Assembly (NCBI GenBank): GCA_003952965.2
Contig: CM025854.1
Location: forward strand, 30,717,331-30,781,330
DNA from: Morella rubra
Taxonomy: Eukaryota; Streptophyta; Magnoliopsida; Fagales; Myricaceae
Length of the DNA stretch: 64,000 nucleotides
Direction of reading: 5' to 3'
Shown here: positions 22,101 through 35,956 of the stretch, in pieces
Layout: the number at the start of each line of letters is the position of its first letter
Numbering within the stretch: position 1 is the stretch's first letter
Made by a program: the position numbers and the translations under genes
Notes under the pieces: generated by a model
What the model saw: the letters and a program-made list of their open reading frames with translations, nothing else
What the model was told of the DNA's origin: nothing
The model's database searches: none

Positions 22101-25100
22101 AGCTACAGAGATTCAACATTGGTTAGTAAGTTTGACTTCAAGTATTACCAGAACAAGACTGAAATTTGAAGTGTTCACGCTATTGTAACACACAAGGAGA
22201 CACTATTAACAGCCAAAAGTATGATGACTTCTGATGTGGATACAACAGGGCCTTAAACTACAATAGATCAAAGACCTCTAATAAATAGCCACAGAGGTAT
22301 AAAGCTGCAGAGATTTGCAAATGACTAGTACCTTACGGTGGACCTCTAATGGTGGAACATAAAGAAAAAAATATATCAAGGTTCACCATAGCATGACTCA
22401 AGTATAAGTCTTCCACTTTTTGATAGAGCAATAATATATCCAGTGTGCCCATACTTTCCCATGAAAGGACTAGGGAAGGTAGGGCTTCTTACAAAATGAC
22501 TATTTAACCAGAAAACAAGAGAAACTAAAACCACAAATCCTGTCAAAAACTTACTTAGCAAAAGCAAATGTAGAAGGTAGAAGTAGCGTAAAGTACACAA
22601 TACCTTTTCTCTAGATTCCACAGCTCGGGAAAAGAATGCCGCATCTGTTGGAAACAATGAGAAGGAGTTCAAAAAACAGTTACTGAAAAAAATAAAAACT
22701 ATATAAAAAAAGATATCATAGCTTATAAAGCAGCTCAAATAAGACTAGAGTTGGTGTTTCCCCAACAGAAAATGCTCAACTGTTTCTTACGGCAACCGCA
22801 AACAGATCATTTTTAGAAAACAAACATCACAATCCAGAAAACATATTCTTTCCTAGGTAAAAAATTGATCAATCCAAAAACAATCCAATAATTATGCTTT
22901 TCAGCACTGATTAAGTAATAGGTTTTCAAAAGATCCGAGACATTACTTACAGAGAGAGATTCAGGATCTCCGCCACTTGTGCCCGCAACAAAAGGGTCAA
23001 TGAGATTATCAACAACCTTAAGAGTGAAAATCAGCTATTAAAATGGACTAAAACTTTCAATCCCCCAATTCCAAAGCTATTGAGTTTTGGTTATAGTAGT
23101 GTATAATCACTTTATCAGGCAAATAATAAGTAATCACACCATATGAGCATTACTTCATGACCTGAAAAGTAAGTATCATGAATTAAAGGTGATAAATTAC
23201 AATTGTACCTCTCTTCCAAAGTGGCGCTGAAAGAACTCACCGACACTACAATTAATAAAAATAATAGCAAATAAGAACTCAAAGGGACTGCTCTCATCAG
23301 ATTGTCAGAAAAAGATAGAGAGGATAGATAATATCACCTTTCTTCTGTACAATCATCAGAAACTTTTGAGGAGTTGCTTTTCTTCCACAAAAATGGTTCC
23401 AGAATGATCTGAAACTGCAAACACAGAACGCACTCAATATGGGTACTACCCAGAGAGAGAGGGGAGGGAGAGAGAGAGAGAGTTGCACTATGCTCTTTAA
23501 ACATGAAGAGCTCTTGCAGACAGATGCAAAGTGTAGGACTTTCTAATTAGTTACCACCTTATGCAATTAGAAAGTACCTGGACAACTTGGATGGATTTCT
23601 TAGAGCACTTATACTTATTCCTGAATTGCGAATATATCTAGATTATGCCTCCATCAGATAAGATTCTTCGTTTTTTTCAGTGACTGTCAACTCGAACGAT
23701 TTTCAAGTGAAAGTTACATAACAACTTGAGCTGAATTTGGTACTAGGCCTCCCAAAGTTAACTTTGTAATTTGAAAAGCAGAAAGTTTCTGAGGTTCAAC
23801 TGCTGTATGGAGTATGGAGATGCGGAAAACAAACCTTTGTCTGTGCAGAAAGAATGTTGCTCTTTATCAGTGCAATGGGATTGGTGGGTATCTGATGTAA
23901 AAATTTGAGAAGTTATGGTCACAATCAGGCACCGCTGCATATATAAATAACGATAAAATTTGAGAAAACAGAAGATAAAAAGCCAGACACACCAGTACAG
24001 GCATCCCATTTCGTACAATGTACCTCTTGTTCTGTGAAATTGGCTGTAATGGTAGAAACAATTAACTTCGTCAGTAAACTTCCATCGAAATGTTCAGAAA
24101 ACAGTTACCATAAGCTTCAAATTTTTATTCTCCACAGCAATGAAACATCACCTCAAAGTTCCAAGAATCAAAGTCTAGCAGTCAAATGTCTTAAAGAAAA
24201 GTTGGTGATTGAGGACAAAATTAGAGACAAAAATGCCTGCCTAGAAAGCCAATGCAAAGTTACCGACCTACAAATTCTAAACATTCAACGTAATGTAGAA
24301 ACCCTTACAACTTGTTGCTTTTCTCGAAGTCCCAGATCATCGAGTAAACTTCTGACCTCCATTTCACTCTCAGTCTGCACAGCAACAAAATGTCAACTGC
24401 TATTGCTTTCGAGTTTTAGTAAGGACTCATGGTTACCCTAGTCTACCACCAAAAAATTTCACCATTGTGTTTGCTCCCTCATCCCAAATTAAACCATCAT
24501 GTGAACCACTTCTCAGCTTCCCTCCAGCTCTTCCCTCAGCTTCAAATACTGTGACGTTCAAACCGCGTGATTTCAATTTGTATGCTGCAGCAAGCCCACT
24601 TGACCATCAAAATAAAGTTATGGTCAATTTATGGAAAAGAGAAAACGAATGAAGTATCTAATATTGACAAATTATCTTGCAATGATAAACACCTTTGAAT
24701 CATGAAACGATTAGATGTATTGTAAGAAAGTTTAATGTGATCCCATATATAAAGCACAAAACAGGTGCAGGAATGATGGGCTTGCTTTAGGAGAGGTCAA
24801 CGATCCAAACATTCTTAGGGGATCATAGTTAGAACAACAAGTTCTGACAAAATTCCATGTTTCACAACAGTTACCTGGAACCAGCAAAACGGAAAAAAAG
24901 AAGCAACACTAGAAAAGCTCCATAACTTTAAACATATAGCAATTGCCCGGGTTTAGATCAACACTAGAACAAAGATGAGACAAAAGTGGCTATAGAGCCT
25001 TTTTCCTAAAGGCTAAAGAGGCACTATGCGTCAGCTTAGCCTCCTTCCCATTCAGCTGCCGGCATAATATGCACCCATTTTACCCAAATCAAATTAAACA

Positions 25101-25825
25101 AAAAAATTAGTCCAATGTAGACTGCATTTTGTCCCATCCACTTTTATTACAATCAAGATTAATGGCTAATGACAGTCTAGAATCAGCTGTGTGCTTTCTG
25201 ATTCTCATAACCAAACCCTACACTAAATTCATATGCTACCCACCAAATGAAGTCCTTTATATACCAAACAAATGAGATAATGTGATAGCACCAACTCGGC
25301 CTGTCTCTGAGAGAACGCCTTCTAAGAATTAAAAATAAAAATAAACAGAAAAATAAAAAGCATGACTGCACAACTAATTCATGACTCAAAATTAGAGAAC
25401 GCCTCAAGGACTAGTGAATAATACCTAACACCAGCACCAATAACAGCCACCCTTCTGGCAGAACCTGAAAATTACACAGATCATTTTTTAACTACCATCA
25501 ATGTTGGGAACAAAAAGAAGGACAACGTATACAAGATTAGCATAAGCCACACTTAACCAACATTGTGTAAAAAGTTTCCAATTTCATAAGGGTTCAATAA
25601 TTCATGGGAAACGAAAAGTTATTATTTTTAAAATCCTGACCTTCATAGAGTCCTTGGGTACCTATATTATCCGGCATTTACGGTGCTAAAACAATGATAT
25701 AATTGCAAGCTTTTTTTGTTGTAATTTTGCCCAATCTGAGTGCCTTTCTTTTTAAGCGTTTTCAGATGATAGTGAGAGAGAAAGAGAGAGATACTCTGCT
25801 TATCTTCTTGGGAGGATGAGGCCAT
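19136..25825 (-). CDS. PPOX2: Protoporphyrinogen oxidase 2 (PPOX2/HEMG2 type), complete
   Basis: FAD-dependent oxidation of protoporphyrinogen IX to protoporphyrin IX, the last common step of heme and chlorophyll synthesis; the PPOX2 isoform is mitochondrial in most plants. I place 18 exons on the minus strand: 25825-25795, 25464-25425, 24598-24463, 24374-24309, 24043-23993, 23891-23835, 23414-23338, 23245-23209, 23016-22951, 22644-22604, 21893-21761, 21590-21411, 21247-21173, 20731-20608, 20525-20417, 20249-20175, 20050-19944, 19257-19136. They sum to 1527 nt, 508 aa, with every phase closing. The FAD-binding VIGAGVSG motif is at residues 18-25 and the C-terminal [14 protein letters not shown] completes the flavin site. 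Arg102 (RYIVRNG) and Gly177 onward (VAGTSGGDP) correspond to sites altered in PPO-inhibitor-resistant weeds; both look wild-type. The second in-frame ATG typical of dual-targeted forms is not obvious. The end (LVISYLES) is PPOX2-like, not PPOX1. Confidence 0.96.
23457..23483. repeat. GA microsatellite in a PPOX2 intron
   Basis: Interrupted run of GAGAGAG words, in the intron between exons 6 and 7. Confidence 0.8.
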
Positions 25826-27120
25826 TTCTGCAGGTGTGAGTTCGTCCGCTGGTGCTCAGCTTAGTCAATATTTTCTTACAAAATTCAAAGGTTGTACTGT
25901 TGTACAGAGGACAGCCGGGAGATAACTTTATCGGGCTAATAATATAGTAAGGTCGGGTAAAGTTAGTCACTATGAGCCGTCTATATTAGGCCCAATGGGC
26001 CTGGTAGAGGTCCAAATTAAATGAGCATTCCGGTGGGGTGGGGAGTAGGTAGAATAATGTGTAGAAGATATGAAAATATTACATATCACCCCTCTCAAAC
26101 TAGTACTTTCGTATAATATAGTATCAGCTTATTAATTTTCACATATTTAACCCTTACATTATTGCAATTTAAAAATTTACACCTGAATTAAGATTTTGAC
26201 ATTAATATTCATAAAAATCTAGCACTTTTTGATGGTTGTACTAACAAATGGTTCCTAGTGTAACTTCGGATTATTTAAGGATATAGTGTGTTCTGAATAA
26301 CATTATTTAGCCAAAAAAAAAAAGGTGTTCTGAATAATACATCATGGATAGCATTTTGCAAAACATGATGAATCAATACAGTTGTTTCCAATGGTTAAAA
26401 AATCAAAGCTTCGTAAATGGGGTGTTTTTAATTTATAAAAGAATTGTGTTAAGCATTTTTAACGTTAAAGTTATAATTTATTAAGTCCCTTTTTTCCTAA
26501 GCTGACCCCCCTTCCATCCTTTTTTGATTGGCAAAAAAAAAAATAAAAATAAGTCCCCTTTTTCCTTCTTTTTTTTGTGATTTATACTCCGCGAGGCATT
26601 CACAAATTGTTGTTCTTTTCAAGCACTGGAATAAAAAAGGACGTAGCATTAAGTGTTAGAACTTACATAAACCTAACCCTTGGTTGAGAGAATTCCTCTT
26701 CCTTCAGTTATTGAAAAGGTTGCTCACCGCAGCATGTGTTTTCCACATGATTCGGGGCATGAATTTGAATTTTGGCTCCTTCCATTATCTCGTAATCATC
26801 TATATCGATCAGATAGCACGTGGGGGCCAAAGGGAACCTGTTGTATGATTTTCCATAAATTGCATGCTTCTTTCTTATTTCTTACTTAAAGGGAATCCAA
26901 TGGCTTCAAACACGATTGGTTACCATCTTATAAAGAGGACAAAAGACGCTGATCTTTCCCCCCCTCTCTCTTTAAAAAGTTTTGATGCTAAATTGGATAA
27001 AATCATTTTTGCTTGAGTTTGAGAACTTTGAGAAACAAGCAACTCGTTTGAATTGAAGTTAGTTAGTCATGTCTTGCAGGCAAATCTGTCCCCCCGTAAA
27101 GCGCTTTACTTCCATGGTGA
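25826..27120. other. Intergenic, upstream of PPOX2
   Basis: Should include the PPOX2 promoter immediately right of 25825. The remainder is AT-rich with homopolymer tracts; no gene or element recognised. Confidence 0.5.
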
Positions 27121-27124
27121 TCAA

Positions 27125-27232
27125 CTAACTAGGGAACAAGTGGCCCTGTCCTTAATCCTCGGATGTCACTAGGATTAACAAACTAGGGAACAAGTGGCCC
27201 TATCCTTAATCCTCGGATGCCACTAGGATTTC
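27125..27232. repeat. Two-copy tandem repeat, period 54 bp
   Basis: The block beginning ACTAGGGAACAAGTGGCCCT at 27127 recurs at 27181 with very few differences through CACTAGGATT. No ORF crosses it. Confidence 0.85.
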
Positions 27233-30200
27233 CACCATGTCATTTATATGACGATGTCGTATTTATATTGGTTGGCGTGCGGTTAAGAATCATTGATTAT
27301 AATTCGGCAAAGCAGATTAAAGGGGCCGGCCAAGGGACAAAAACTTAAGAGGATGACCTATAATCGGGAAATGTACAATAGGAATCTTGGAAGCAAATTC
27401 TGTCGCGCCGATTCCATTCAAACTTTATAAATGATTAATGGTAATTTGATTTGGTGGGATCAAATCTGAATTCAGTAAGTTTTGCGACCACTTATCCAGA
27501 GAATGATTTGCTTAGGCCCTCCCAATAGTGCAAAGGTTACGTATTAGGGAAGGGAAGGAGCCAAGCGTGTTAGAAAAGGAAGATATCACGATCGTTAAAA
27601 GGCTTTGGTTGTCCAACTTTGGAAGATAATCGATAGTTGGTTCGAACCCAATTGGTTCAAATTTTAAATTTTGTGTTCGTATACAACAAAAGGGCCCTCT
27701 TAAGCTACTGAAGAGCCTCAAAATTTCGTCTACCATCCATTCATGGGCCATGGCCAATGGTGCTAAGGTCCAACTGTGTCCTCAAACGTCAAAGTTATCT
27801 AGCTTGCTCCAAGCTAGAGGAAAAATACGCTTGATATTATTATATAAATGAAAATATGATCAAAATTCATTAATATTCATTGCCTTGCAACCAAAAACAT
27901 GTTACAGGCTGTGCGAGTCTTTTAAGAAAAAATATATATCTATATATGTTAACATCCCAATCAAAGAATCTTATCGAATATATATCCGTCCGTACCTCGA
28001 AGAAACTCAGATACACCTGTGACGGAGTACCATTTCTACTGTTAAGAGGTCAAAGCTCTGTTTTTTTTTTTTTTTTCCTTTTAATTTGTTCGATTCACTA
28101 GTACTCGAAGTCCCGAAGTTCCAGTTTCTATTTCTTTTTTTTCTTCAATAGTTTGACTAAAATAGTACTGGACGTTCCAAGGGTCATTTTAAAACCAGTA
28201 CAAATGGTGGTGCCCTCGTGGACAGTGATCATCAATTAATAATCAGAAAGCACGGAAGACAGAAGAAAATTCCTCCACTCCTATCACGTGCAGGTTCACA
28301 TACTTCTGTTTGCATGTCAACTATGTTCCAGCATTGATCATGCAATCTCATTGCCGGTGTCAGAAAAATCCACCTTTGTACTCTAACCCCATCAATGCCC
28401 TCAAATCCGGATCGAATCACTTTGTTAAATTGCTGGACCTTTTGAAAACGCATGCAGCTCTGAAAGTGGAGAATTTCTTCTGGGGGTAACCGATGAACAA
28501 AGCAAGCATAAACGAAAATATAGGACTACAAAATTAAAAGCAGAAGATGTAAACTTGGTTTATACTACATTTTCTCTTCTTCTTTTTTAGTCTTCATCCC
28601 CTTAAGTCAACCAAACATATAACCTGCACACTGCAGTCACTCTCTGTTCATCTCCCTTTTCTTTTGTTGTTTTGGCTTTTGATGGGGAGCGAGGAATATA
28701 TCTAATGGAACTGATCACTGAAAAAGAAAGCCTAATATTATTCTCTTTCTTCCTTGTCACGCAGACCAAAACTGTAGAGGAGTTCTTTGCAATGCAACAC
28801 ATGCATGCCACGTGCCTTGAGGGCTAGCTTGGTTTTTCTGCCTTATAAAAATATGTCTACTGGTCGCTTTTTTCGTATCCGTCATCGATTGCTAGGACGT
28901 GGTTGGACTTGATCGTCATTCGTCAGTGGAGGCATCATGATCTGTTTGTCTCAAAAGCCAAAAATATAAAGATCAGATGATATTTGGCTTTTGATATGCT
29001 CAGAAAAAAAAACAGCCTAATATTATTATAACTATTAAACTGTATTATTGAACCAGAATAGGGGTGGCAGAGAAAACATACATATCTCCTCATCCATTTT
29101 GTTGACAGTAACGTCAGTGTTGCTGCCTCGAAGAAAACATACATACGTGTCTAGTACAATCCGCCCAGATTTTCCTAGCCCTTACTCCGATCGGCCAGCT
29201 CATTTGTCAATCTATCTCTGCAGTCTCTTTGTCGTATAAGCAATAATAATATTGCAGGCCAAGCTCCCTCCAATTAAACGACGACACTGGGATTTCTCTC
29301 CGCATGCGAGTTAGAAAACGCATCTGCAATTACTACTATCATTTCCTTTTCAGCTCATAAGCTTCCAGGAACATCGATCTATGAAGTTGAGAGTAAAAAA
29401 TAGGTTGCAATATTAACACAAATCAGTCGAGTTTTCACTCAAAACGACAGCCTGTAGGCATATTAGTATTTTTTTTTCTCCTAAAAAGAGCGATGAAATA
29501 GTACCAGTAATGTAATTCTTTAGGTATTATTTCGTACGTACAACGATCCAATAAAGTCTCAATGACAAATAACTTAAGGAACAGCTAGGCAACGTAGAAG
29601 TTAAGAACACTTATCATCAAATGAGTCGAGATAGCCCGGGAAAGCGACTCTTACGTCTTTATCCATGCACGAATATTATCAAACAGAAGAAAGCGCAGGA
29701 CTACGTCGTAGCGGAGATCGTCTGAGATCCTAGATGGGATACGAATCTGGTACATCCAGCTGTACCTTGATGTATCATGATCTCAGCACTCTCCGTGCGC
29801 CCAAACTGCGTGGGGTTTTTTAAGCCATGTAAATGTAATCGGGGCGTATATGAACGTTCGTAGTCAAACCGACGTACGTACAATAGATTTTTCCTCTCAA
29901 TAGCTCCATATCTCAAGACGTGCTGATAGCGTAAGGGCGATTTGCCAGATATTGTTCCCCTTTGAAAGTGTCCCATCCTATAGGTCGGTGACTCTTTGGA
30001 CTGTACTACTAACTGCCAATCTGCATGGCATGCATTTAAGAGAGATCTCCGATAGCGCACCGAAATCTGTGGGGGTAGTTTCCTCTTCTCATATTATAAC
30101 AGAGGAATTTCTATAGTATTATAATTTTACAGCTCGATGCTTAGACAGCAAGAATACAAGTATTTAGATATATATCTTTTGACTATCTGACGGGATGACT

Positions 30201-31290
30201 GCAGCTTATATTGCTAATTTGCTTCGACAATGTCAGATAAAAACACATGGGAATCTTCTCTGTCGTCGGCAGATAGAATAAATCCTGTGCATTGGACCCA
30301 GGGGGGAGGGCCTGCGTTGATGTGGTATGAGAAAAGAAAGACTGGGACGGGACTGGAGTCTTTTACCAGACAGCCCGGTTGCTTCTCTGTTACTCGGATT
30401 GACTTATACTTTTATCTTTTCACAGTTTTGTCTTCTTTTTGACCGTCGAAAGGATACTAGCTACGAAGGAGAATCGTAGAACGGAACAGTGACTCCTCGC
30501 CTTTGTCGGATACACGTAAGTTTTGGCTGCTGGCTTCTCTAGGTTCGGATGTTCAGGTACAGGATAATAGGCTTCAAAGATCTTTACGTAATATAATACA
30601 ATTTAAAGAAATATATATATAGTAAGTAAATCTCAGCTTTATCTATATAAAATTTGACAGAATATAAATCCTATAATAAGGTCTATTCTTAATGTTTATC
30701 TTTCAGGAATTGAAATGTAATTCAGATAAAAAAATTTTAATCCAGACAAAATAGTTATGGTAACAGCTAGACAAAAAGATGGTTCAAAATTTCAAATAAA
30801 AAGGAAGCAAAAGTGGTTCGCGTTTATATGGACAAAAAAACCAACATATGAATCCATTCCAAATGTCTTAACTGAGTATTTCTCATTCACCTCTAATTTC
30901 AAAGTTTGGCTATTCAATTAACGTGAGCGTTTTAGACTTTATTTTATATTTTTCAAAAGATAATGATAAGTATTTATTAAATCATAAAATATTGAGGCCT
31001 TAAATATCATCGACGGTTTTAATTCTATACACGCGACTGTTACACCAGTCTACCTCCGAGAATGAGTCCGAGCCGAGGCTTCGAGCCTGTCTTCTTCTTT
31101 TCGAGTACAAACCTGTACAGCCGAGCCGAAAATTGCCGCTAGTCCACAAGCGCCAGCCGAGCTAGAAACCCACCAACCCCAGCGGCCACCACCCTACTGA
31201 CACTGGACCCCAGGACCCATTCTTTTAACTCGGGTTTTTAATTCTCAAACCCCAGTCACCCAAGTGTTTTAACCGCGGTTAATCCCAGTT
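27233..31290. other. Long gene-poor interval
   Basis: No confident gene in about 4 kb. A minus-strand frame of 119 codons at 30060-29701 stands in sequence of more balanced base composition than its surroundings; I do not recognise it. Several small frames elsewhere lack coding character. CACGTG motifs are present, for example near 28808, but have no assigned target. Confidence 0.45.
29701..30060 (-). other. Unrecognised 119-codon open frame
   Basis: Starts MRYRRSLLNACHADWQ at 30060 and stops at 29701. Rich in arginine and basic overall, with no membrane segment and no motif I recognise. Local composition is less AT-rich than the flanks, which could mean a gene remnant, an organellar DNA insertion or chance. 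Low confidence that it is translated. Confidence 0.25.
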
Positions 31291-31297
31291 AAACCTT

Positions 31298-31310
31298 TCC
31301 AATATATTTG
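31298..31310 (+). promoter_or_regulatory. Possible TATA element of the ankyrin gene
   Basis: CCAATATATTTGC lies about 190 bp before the ATG at 31500 and is followed by CT-rich leader sequence typical of plant 5' UTRs. Confidence 0.4.
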
Positions 31311-31499
31311 CACCTTACTCACCGTGCCACTCTGTGTCTCTTCTGGCGCTCACTACTTTCAAAGTTTCTCTTCTCTCTCGAGCCTCGCGTTTCTTAGTGA
31401 GAGAGAGACGGAGAGTGCGCATGCGAGCTTTCATCTGAAGTTGCAGCGAAAGTTTGGTGATACCGGAGCTTGAGCTACTCCACGTGTAGAGCCGCAAAG

Positions 31500-34400
31500 A
31501 TGACGGTTTTCTCCGGGAAGCAGCAGGTGTTTCCGGTGGACTACGAGGCCGAGGTCTCTCAACGGCTCCTGGAAGCTTCTCTCTCTGGAGATCTGAAGTC
31601 GGGGGTGGAGTGCATAGCCGATTCGTTCGTGGACGTAAACTTCGTCGGCGCGGTGTGCTTAAAGAGCAGGAAGACCGAGCTGGTCCTGCGCGACGAATCG
31701 CCGAGCGAGGTCCGCGTGGAGTACGAAGAGATCAAGACCGACGTCACGCCCTTGTTCCTCGCCGTTCATGCCGGCAACGTTGACCTCGTGAAGAAGTTGT
31801 TGGTAATTGCTCGGATCACTGCCACCGAAACTGAGATTTGTGACTGTTTCATTCGCATTGTAGATTGTCGATGTTTTGAAGCATTTTGAAGCCGTTGCGT
31901 CTATTTCTCCTGCTTTGAAATTGTTTTAAAGTGTTTGGCTTTTTTTTCCTTTCTTTCTCTTACTTCTCTTTCTCTCTGCATTTTGGTGATCAAATTTGTG
32001 ATTCGTTCTGTTTTTGTTCCCGTTGTTGATTCTCACTGGTTTTGAATAACTTTATAATTGTTTCCGCAGTTTTTAAAGCTGTTTTTGAAGTTCTTTTATT
32101 TTCTACTCAGATTAGTTGCTTTAGAGAAGGAGAATACAGGAAGGAAATTAGATTTTGAAATCTCTTTCTCTTTACACTCAATGTTCTGTTTTAAGTTGAA
32201 CACAAACTTAAGCTCATTGAGTTCTTACTTCTCTAATATCTTAAGAAGTCCTAAGAATATTTTTTTTTTGAACGAATCAGCATTTTCGACTTTTTTCTGT
32301 GCTAATTACTCCGATTTGGGAATATTAGGACGATAGTGATGCGTTTCAAGCTTCTAATTTTAAAGCTATGATTTTGTACGCTTAGGTTTTGATTTCTGTG
32401 GGCGTCATTTTTCCTAAAAATTAAAGATTTTTATTCCTTTGGTTTATTTAGAGATTCATCGTCTTTAATACTTTTCCCACTCCTGGTCCACTACAGGAAT
32501 GCCTCATTCTCTCTCTTCAATTTATTGGTGTATTCTTATAACATTTTAACCATGACTTTCAATTAAGTGGTTTATATTTTGTCGTCTTACCATTGTGTGA
32601 TTGTTATGGATGATCATTACTCGAGTTCCTTGGCTGGTTAATCCTATTCTTAGTTCTCGTATAAACTCTGTAGCCATGGTTTGGTTGGGTAAAATACAGG
32701 TAATTTGACGTTTTGAGCGTTGCATATTTATGGATGCGGTCCACCATTTTGTGTGCTGAGCTGTTTTTTTTTTTTTTAAAAAATTGTGAATGTGTTGTCC
32801 GACTACTTAAGTCCAAAATATATCTTCGGATCCTCCTAGACCTCATCCCTGAAAAAAAAGAAGAAAAAGAGGCAGTTCACAAGAAATAGGCGAGGCCGGA
32901 GATAGTTAAACGTAACGTTTTTTTACTTTGCCAGTCTTGATTGGTCCTCAATACACTTGTTTCTGGCCTTTGGCCAGAGCAGGCCATGTACGTAGTATGA
33001 ATAAATGGTACATCCCCTCCCTATTAATGACGGTAACGTACCGCCTCACGAAATTCCCATACTTTGCCTATCACATCAGATCTGTTCCCATTTTTGTCTG
33101 TCTCTGGCCTGACCTTTTGCACTGGTTTAGTCTCTTAACCGTCCGTGAGATTCCGAGCAAATAAAAAAAGGGAAAAGGGTAGAAGAAAGAGTGCGTTGTC
33201 TCCTTCTGGAGTCTTGTCAACGGCTTCGCAATGTACTGAGGTTTGTCACTTTTTAAATGGCAGAGTGCTGGAGCTTATGTGAACCAGAAACTCTTCAGGG
33301 GCTTCGCGACAACTGCAGCAGTGAGGGAGGGCCATCTTGAGATTCTTGAGATCTTAGTTAAAGCTGGTGGATCACAGCCAGCCTGTGAGGAGGCATTGCT
33401 GGAGGCAAGCTGTCATGGTCGTGCAAGGCTTGCTGAGCTCCTCATGGGCTCTGATCTGATCCGTCCCCATATTGCTTTGCATGCTCTTGTCACAGCGTGC
33501 TGCAGGGGGTTCGTGGATGTGGTTGACACCCTCATGAAGGTAAACATTGTTATTCATAGGCTGTCAATTACCAGCTTTTTATATGCTACTTATCACATCA
33601 TATTACTGAATTAATTGTCATTTGATAATGTAAAAATTGACATTATTGCTTAATGGCAGTGTGGTGTGGATGCAAATGCAGCTGATCGGGTCCTGCTCCA
33701 GTCATCTAAGCCTGCTGTTCACTTGAATGTTGACTGCACTGCCCTGGCTGCTGCTGTGGTTGGTAGGCAGGTTCCCATTGTCCATTTGCTGCTCCAAGTG
33801 AGTCTTTTACATCTTGAAATTAGTTACTGAATTTGATGCTCCAATTGAGTCTCTTACAACTCGAAATTTGTTATTAGAATGATACTACGTTACATATTGA
33901 GATGATTTTGTGAGGGGTTTCTTCTTTTGAAGTTAATTTCCCTACTCTTTGTGAGTTGACAGCTTCTAGGAAGTTTACCTGAGAATTGAGATATGATTGT
34001 ATCAAGCAATTTTGTAATACAAGCAGTCACATGTGATCCTGAAAAGAATGACCTCTTAAGCTTTTGATGTTTTTTCTTTGGAGGGGGTGGAAATGGGAGG
34101 AAGACCAAAAAACTTCCATTGTTAATCTGAGACTGATAAGTCCAACCCTGAAGCGTGTAGGTCCCCAGATGATGTTGGTTCATTAGCTATTGCAGCTTGA
34201 TCTGTACGTAATGTCAAGTCAATCTGCAGGTTTCTGGAGTTGCAATATAATTTATACTAAAGTCTGTTATTGTAGTATGCAATAGGATGGTCTGCAGTAC
34301 AGGCTCAGTCTGGGATAAGATAATAACATACTATTAGTGTTTTTATCTTTTCTTCATGTTAACCTTTTAAATGTTTCTTTTTCCCCTCAATGTGGCTTTC

Positions 34401-35956
34401 TCCTAAAATGGAAAAAACAGGCTGGCGCCAGGACAGACTTCAAAGTGAAGTTGGGAGCATGGTCTTGGGACATGGCTACAGGGGAAGAATATCGAGTGGG
34501 TGCAGGGTTGGCAGAGCCCTATAGTATCACCTGGTGTGCGGTGGAGTATTTTGAAGTGACTGGTGGAATCTTGCGCTTGCTGCTTCAACACCTCTCCCCC
34601 AATGTCCCTCATTTGGGAAGGACTCTCCTTCACCATGCTATCCTATGTGGTAACGCAGGTGCTGTGGAGGTGCTCTTAAAATCTGGTGCTGATGTAGAAG
34701 GCCCTGTTAAGACAGCCAAGAAAACTGAGTTCCGTCCTATTCACATGGCTGCCCGTCTTGGACTACCTACTGTACTTCAATGTCTAATTAACTCTGGTTG
34801 TGATCTAAACTCAAAGACAGATTCTGGAGACACAGCCCTGATGATATGCGCAAAATATAAACGTGAAGATTGTCTCAGGGTATTGGCGATGGCTGGTGCT
34901 GATTTTGGCTTGATGAATGCTGACGGTCAGTCTGCAAGCTCAATTGCTGGGTCAAACAGGTGGTCCTTTGCTTTTCAAGAAGCTGTGTTAGATGTAATTA
35001 GAGCCATGAAGATACCTAGATCCAGCAATATGTCAGTTTTCTCTCCTCTAATGTTTGCAGCCCAAGCTGGTGATATTCGGGCTTTGGAAATTATAATTAG
35101 GTGGGGTGGATTTAATCTTGATTATCAGGATGAGAGTGGTTTCTCAGCTGTCATGATTACTGCACTCAAGGGTCATGTTGAGGCATTTAGGCAGCTGGTT
35201 TATGCGGGGGCTGATGTAAAGCTGCACAACAAATCTGGCGAAACTGCAATCTCTTTATCTGAGATACATCAGAGCCACGACTTATTTGAGAAGGTAATGC
35301 TTGAATTTGCCCTTGAAAAGGGTAATCGCAATGCTGGAGGGTTCTATGCTTTGCATTGCGCTGCTCGTCGCGGTGACTTGGATGCAGTTAAATTGCTTAC
35401 CAGTAGAGGTTATGATGTAAACGTCCCTGATGAGGATGGCTGTACTCCACTCATGTTAGCTGCAAAGGAAGGCCATGCGGCTATGTGTGAGCTCTTGATC
35501 TCATGTGGTGCCGATTGTCAGATTAAAAATGCTAGAGGCGAAACGGCTCTCTCCCTTTCAAGGAAAATCGTGGGCTGGACAAATGGTGCAGAGTGTGTGA
35601 TACTGGACGCGCTTGCGCGCAAGTTTGTATTAGATGGTGCTTTCGTGAAAAAGCATACAAAGAATGGAAAAGGAACTCCCCATGAAAAGGAGGCCAGAAT
35701 GGTGCCTTCCTCAGGAGTGCTGCGATGGGGGAAGTCTAGCAGCAGAAATGTGATTTGCCGGCAGGCTGAGGTAGGGCCTAGCCCAGCCTTTCGGAAGAAT
35801 AGGAAGAATAAGGGTGATGCTGATGAACCTGGGCTGTTTAGGGTGGTGACTACCAGGAACAAGGAGGTGCATTTTGTCAGCGCCGGTGGGATTGAAATAG
35901 CTGAGCTTTGGGTGAGGGGCATAAAACTTGTAACGAAAGACGCTATTTTTGGTTAG
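31500..35956 (+). CDS. Ankyrin-repeat protein (750 aa)
   Basis: Four exons: 31500-31802, 33264-33539, 33660-33797, 34421-35956, all joining in phase 0, giving 750 aa. The product is almost wholly ankyrin repeats, seen as TPLFLAVHAGNVDLVKKLL (near residue 83), FATTAAVREGHLEILEILV, GRTLLHHAILCGNAGAVEVL, FRPIHMAARLGLPTVLQCL, FYALHCAARRGDLDAVKLL and CTPLMLAAKEGHAAMCELL, with a basic, serine-rich C-terminal tail after about residue 650. No signal peptide, membrane span or kinase/RING domain was seen, so it is probably a soluble scaffold. It matches a widespread single- or low-copy plant ankyrin family whose biochemical role I do not know. The start at 31500 is the first ATG with the conserved MTVFSGKQQVFPVDYEAEVS opening. 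It is convergent with the recycling-factor gene downstream. Confidence 0.93.

Noticed and set aside
27880..28101. 73-codon plus-strand frame
   Set aside because: Ends in poly-T-encoded phenylalanines; chance frame.
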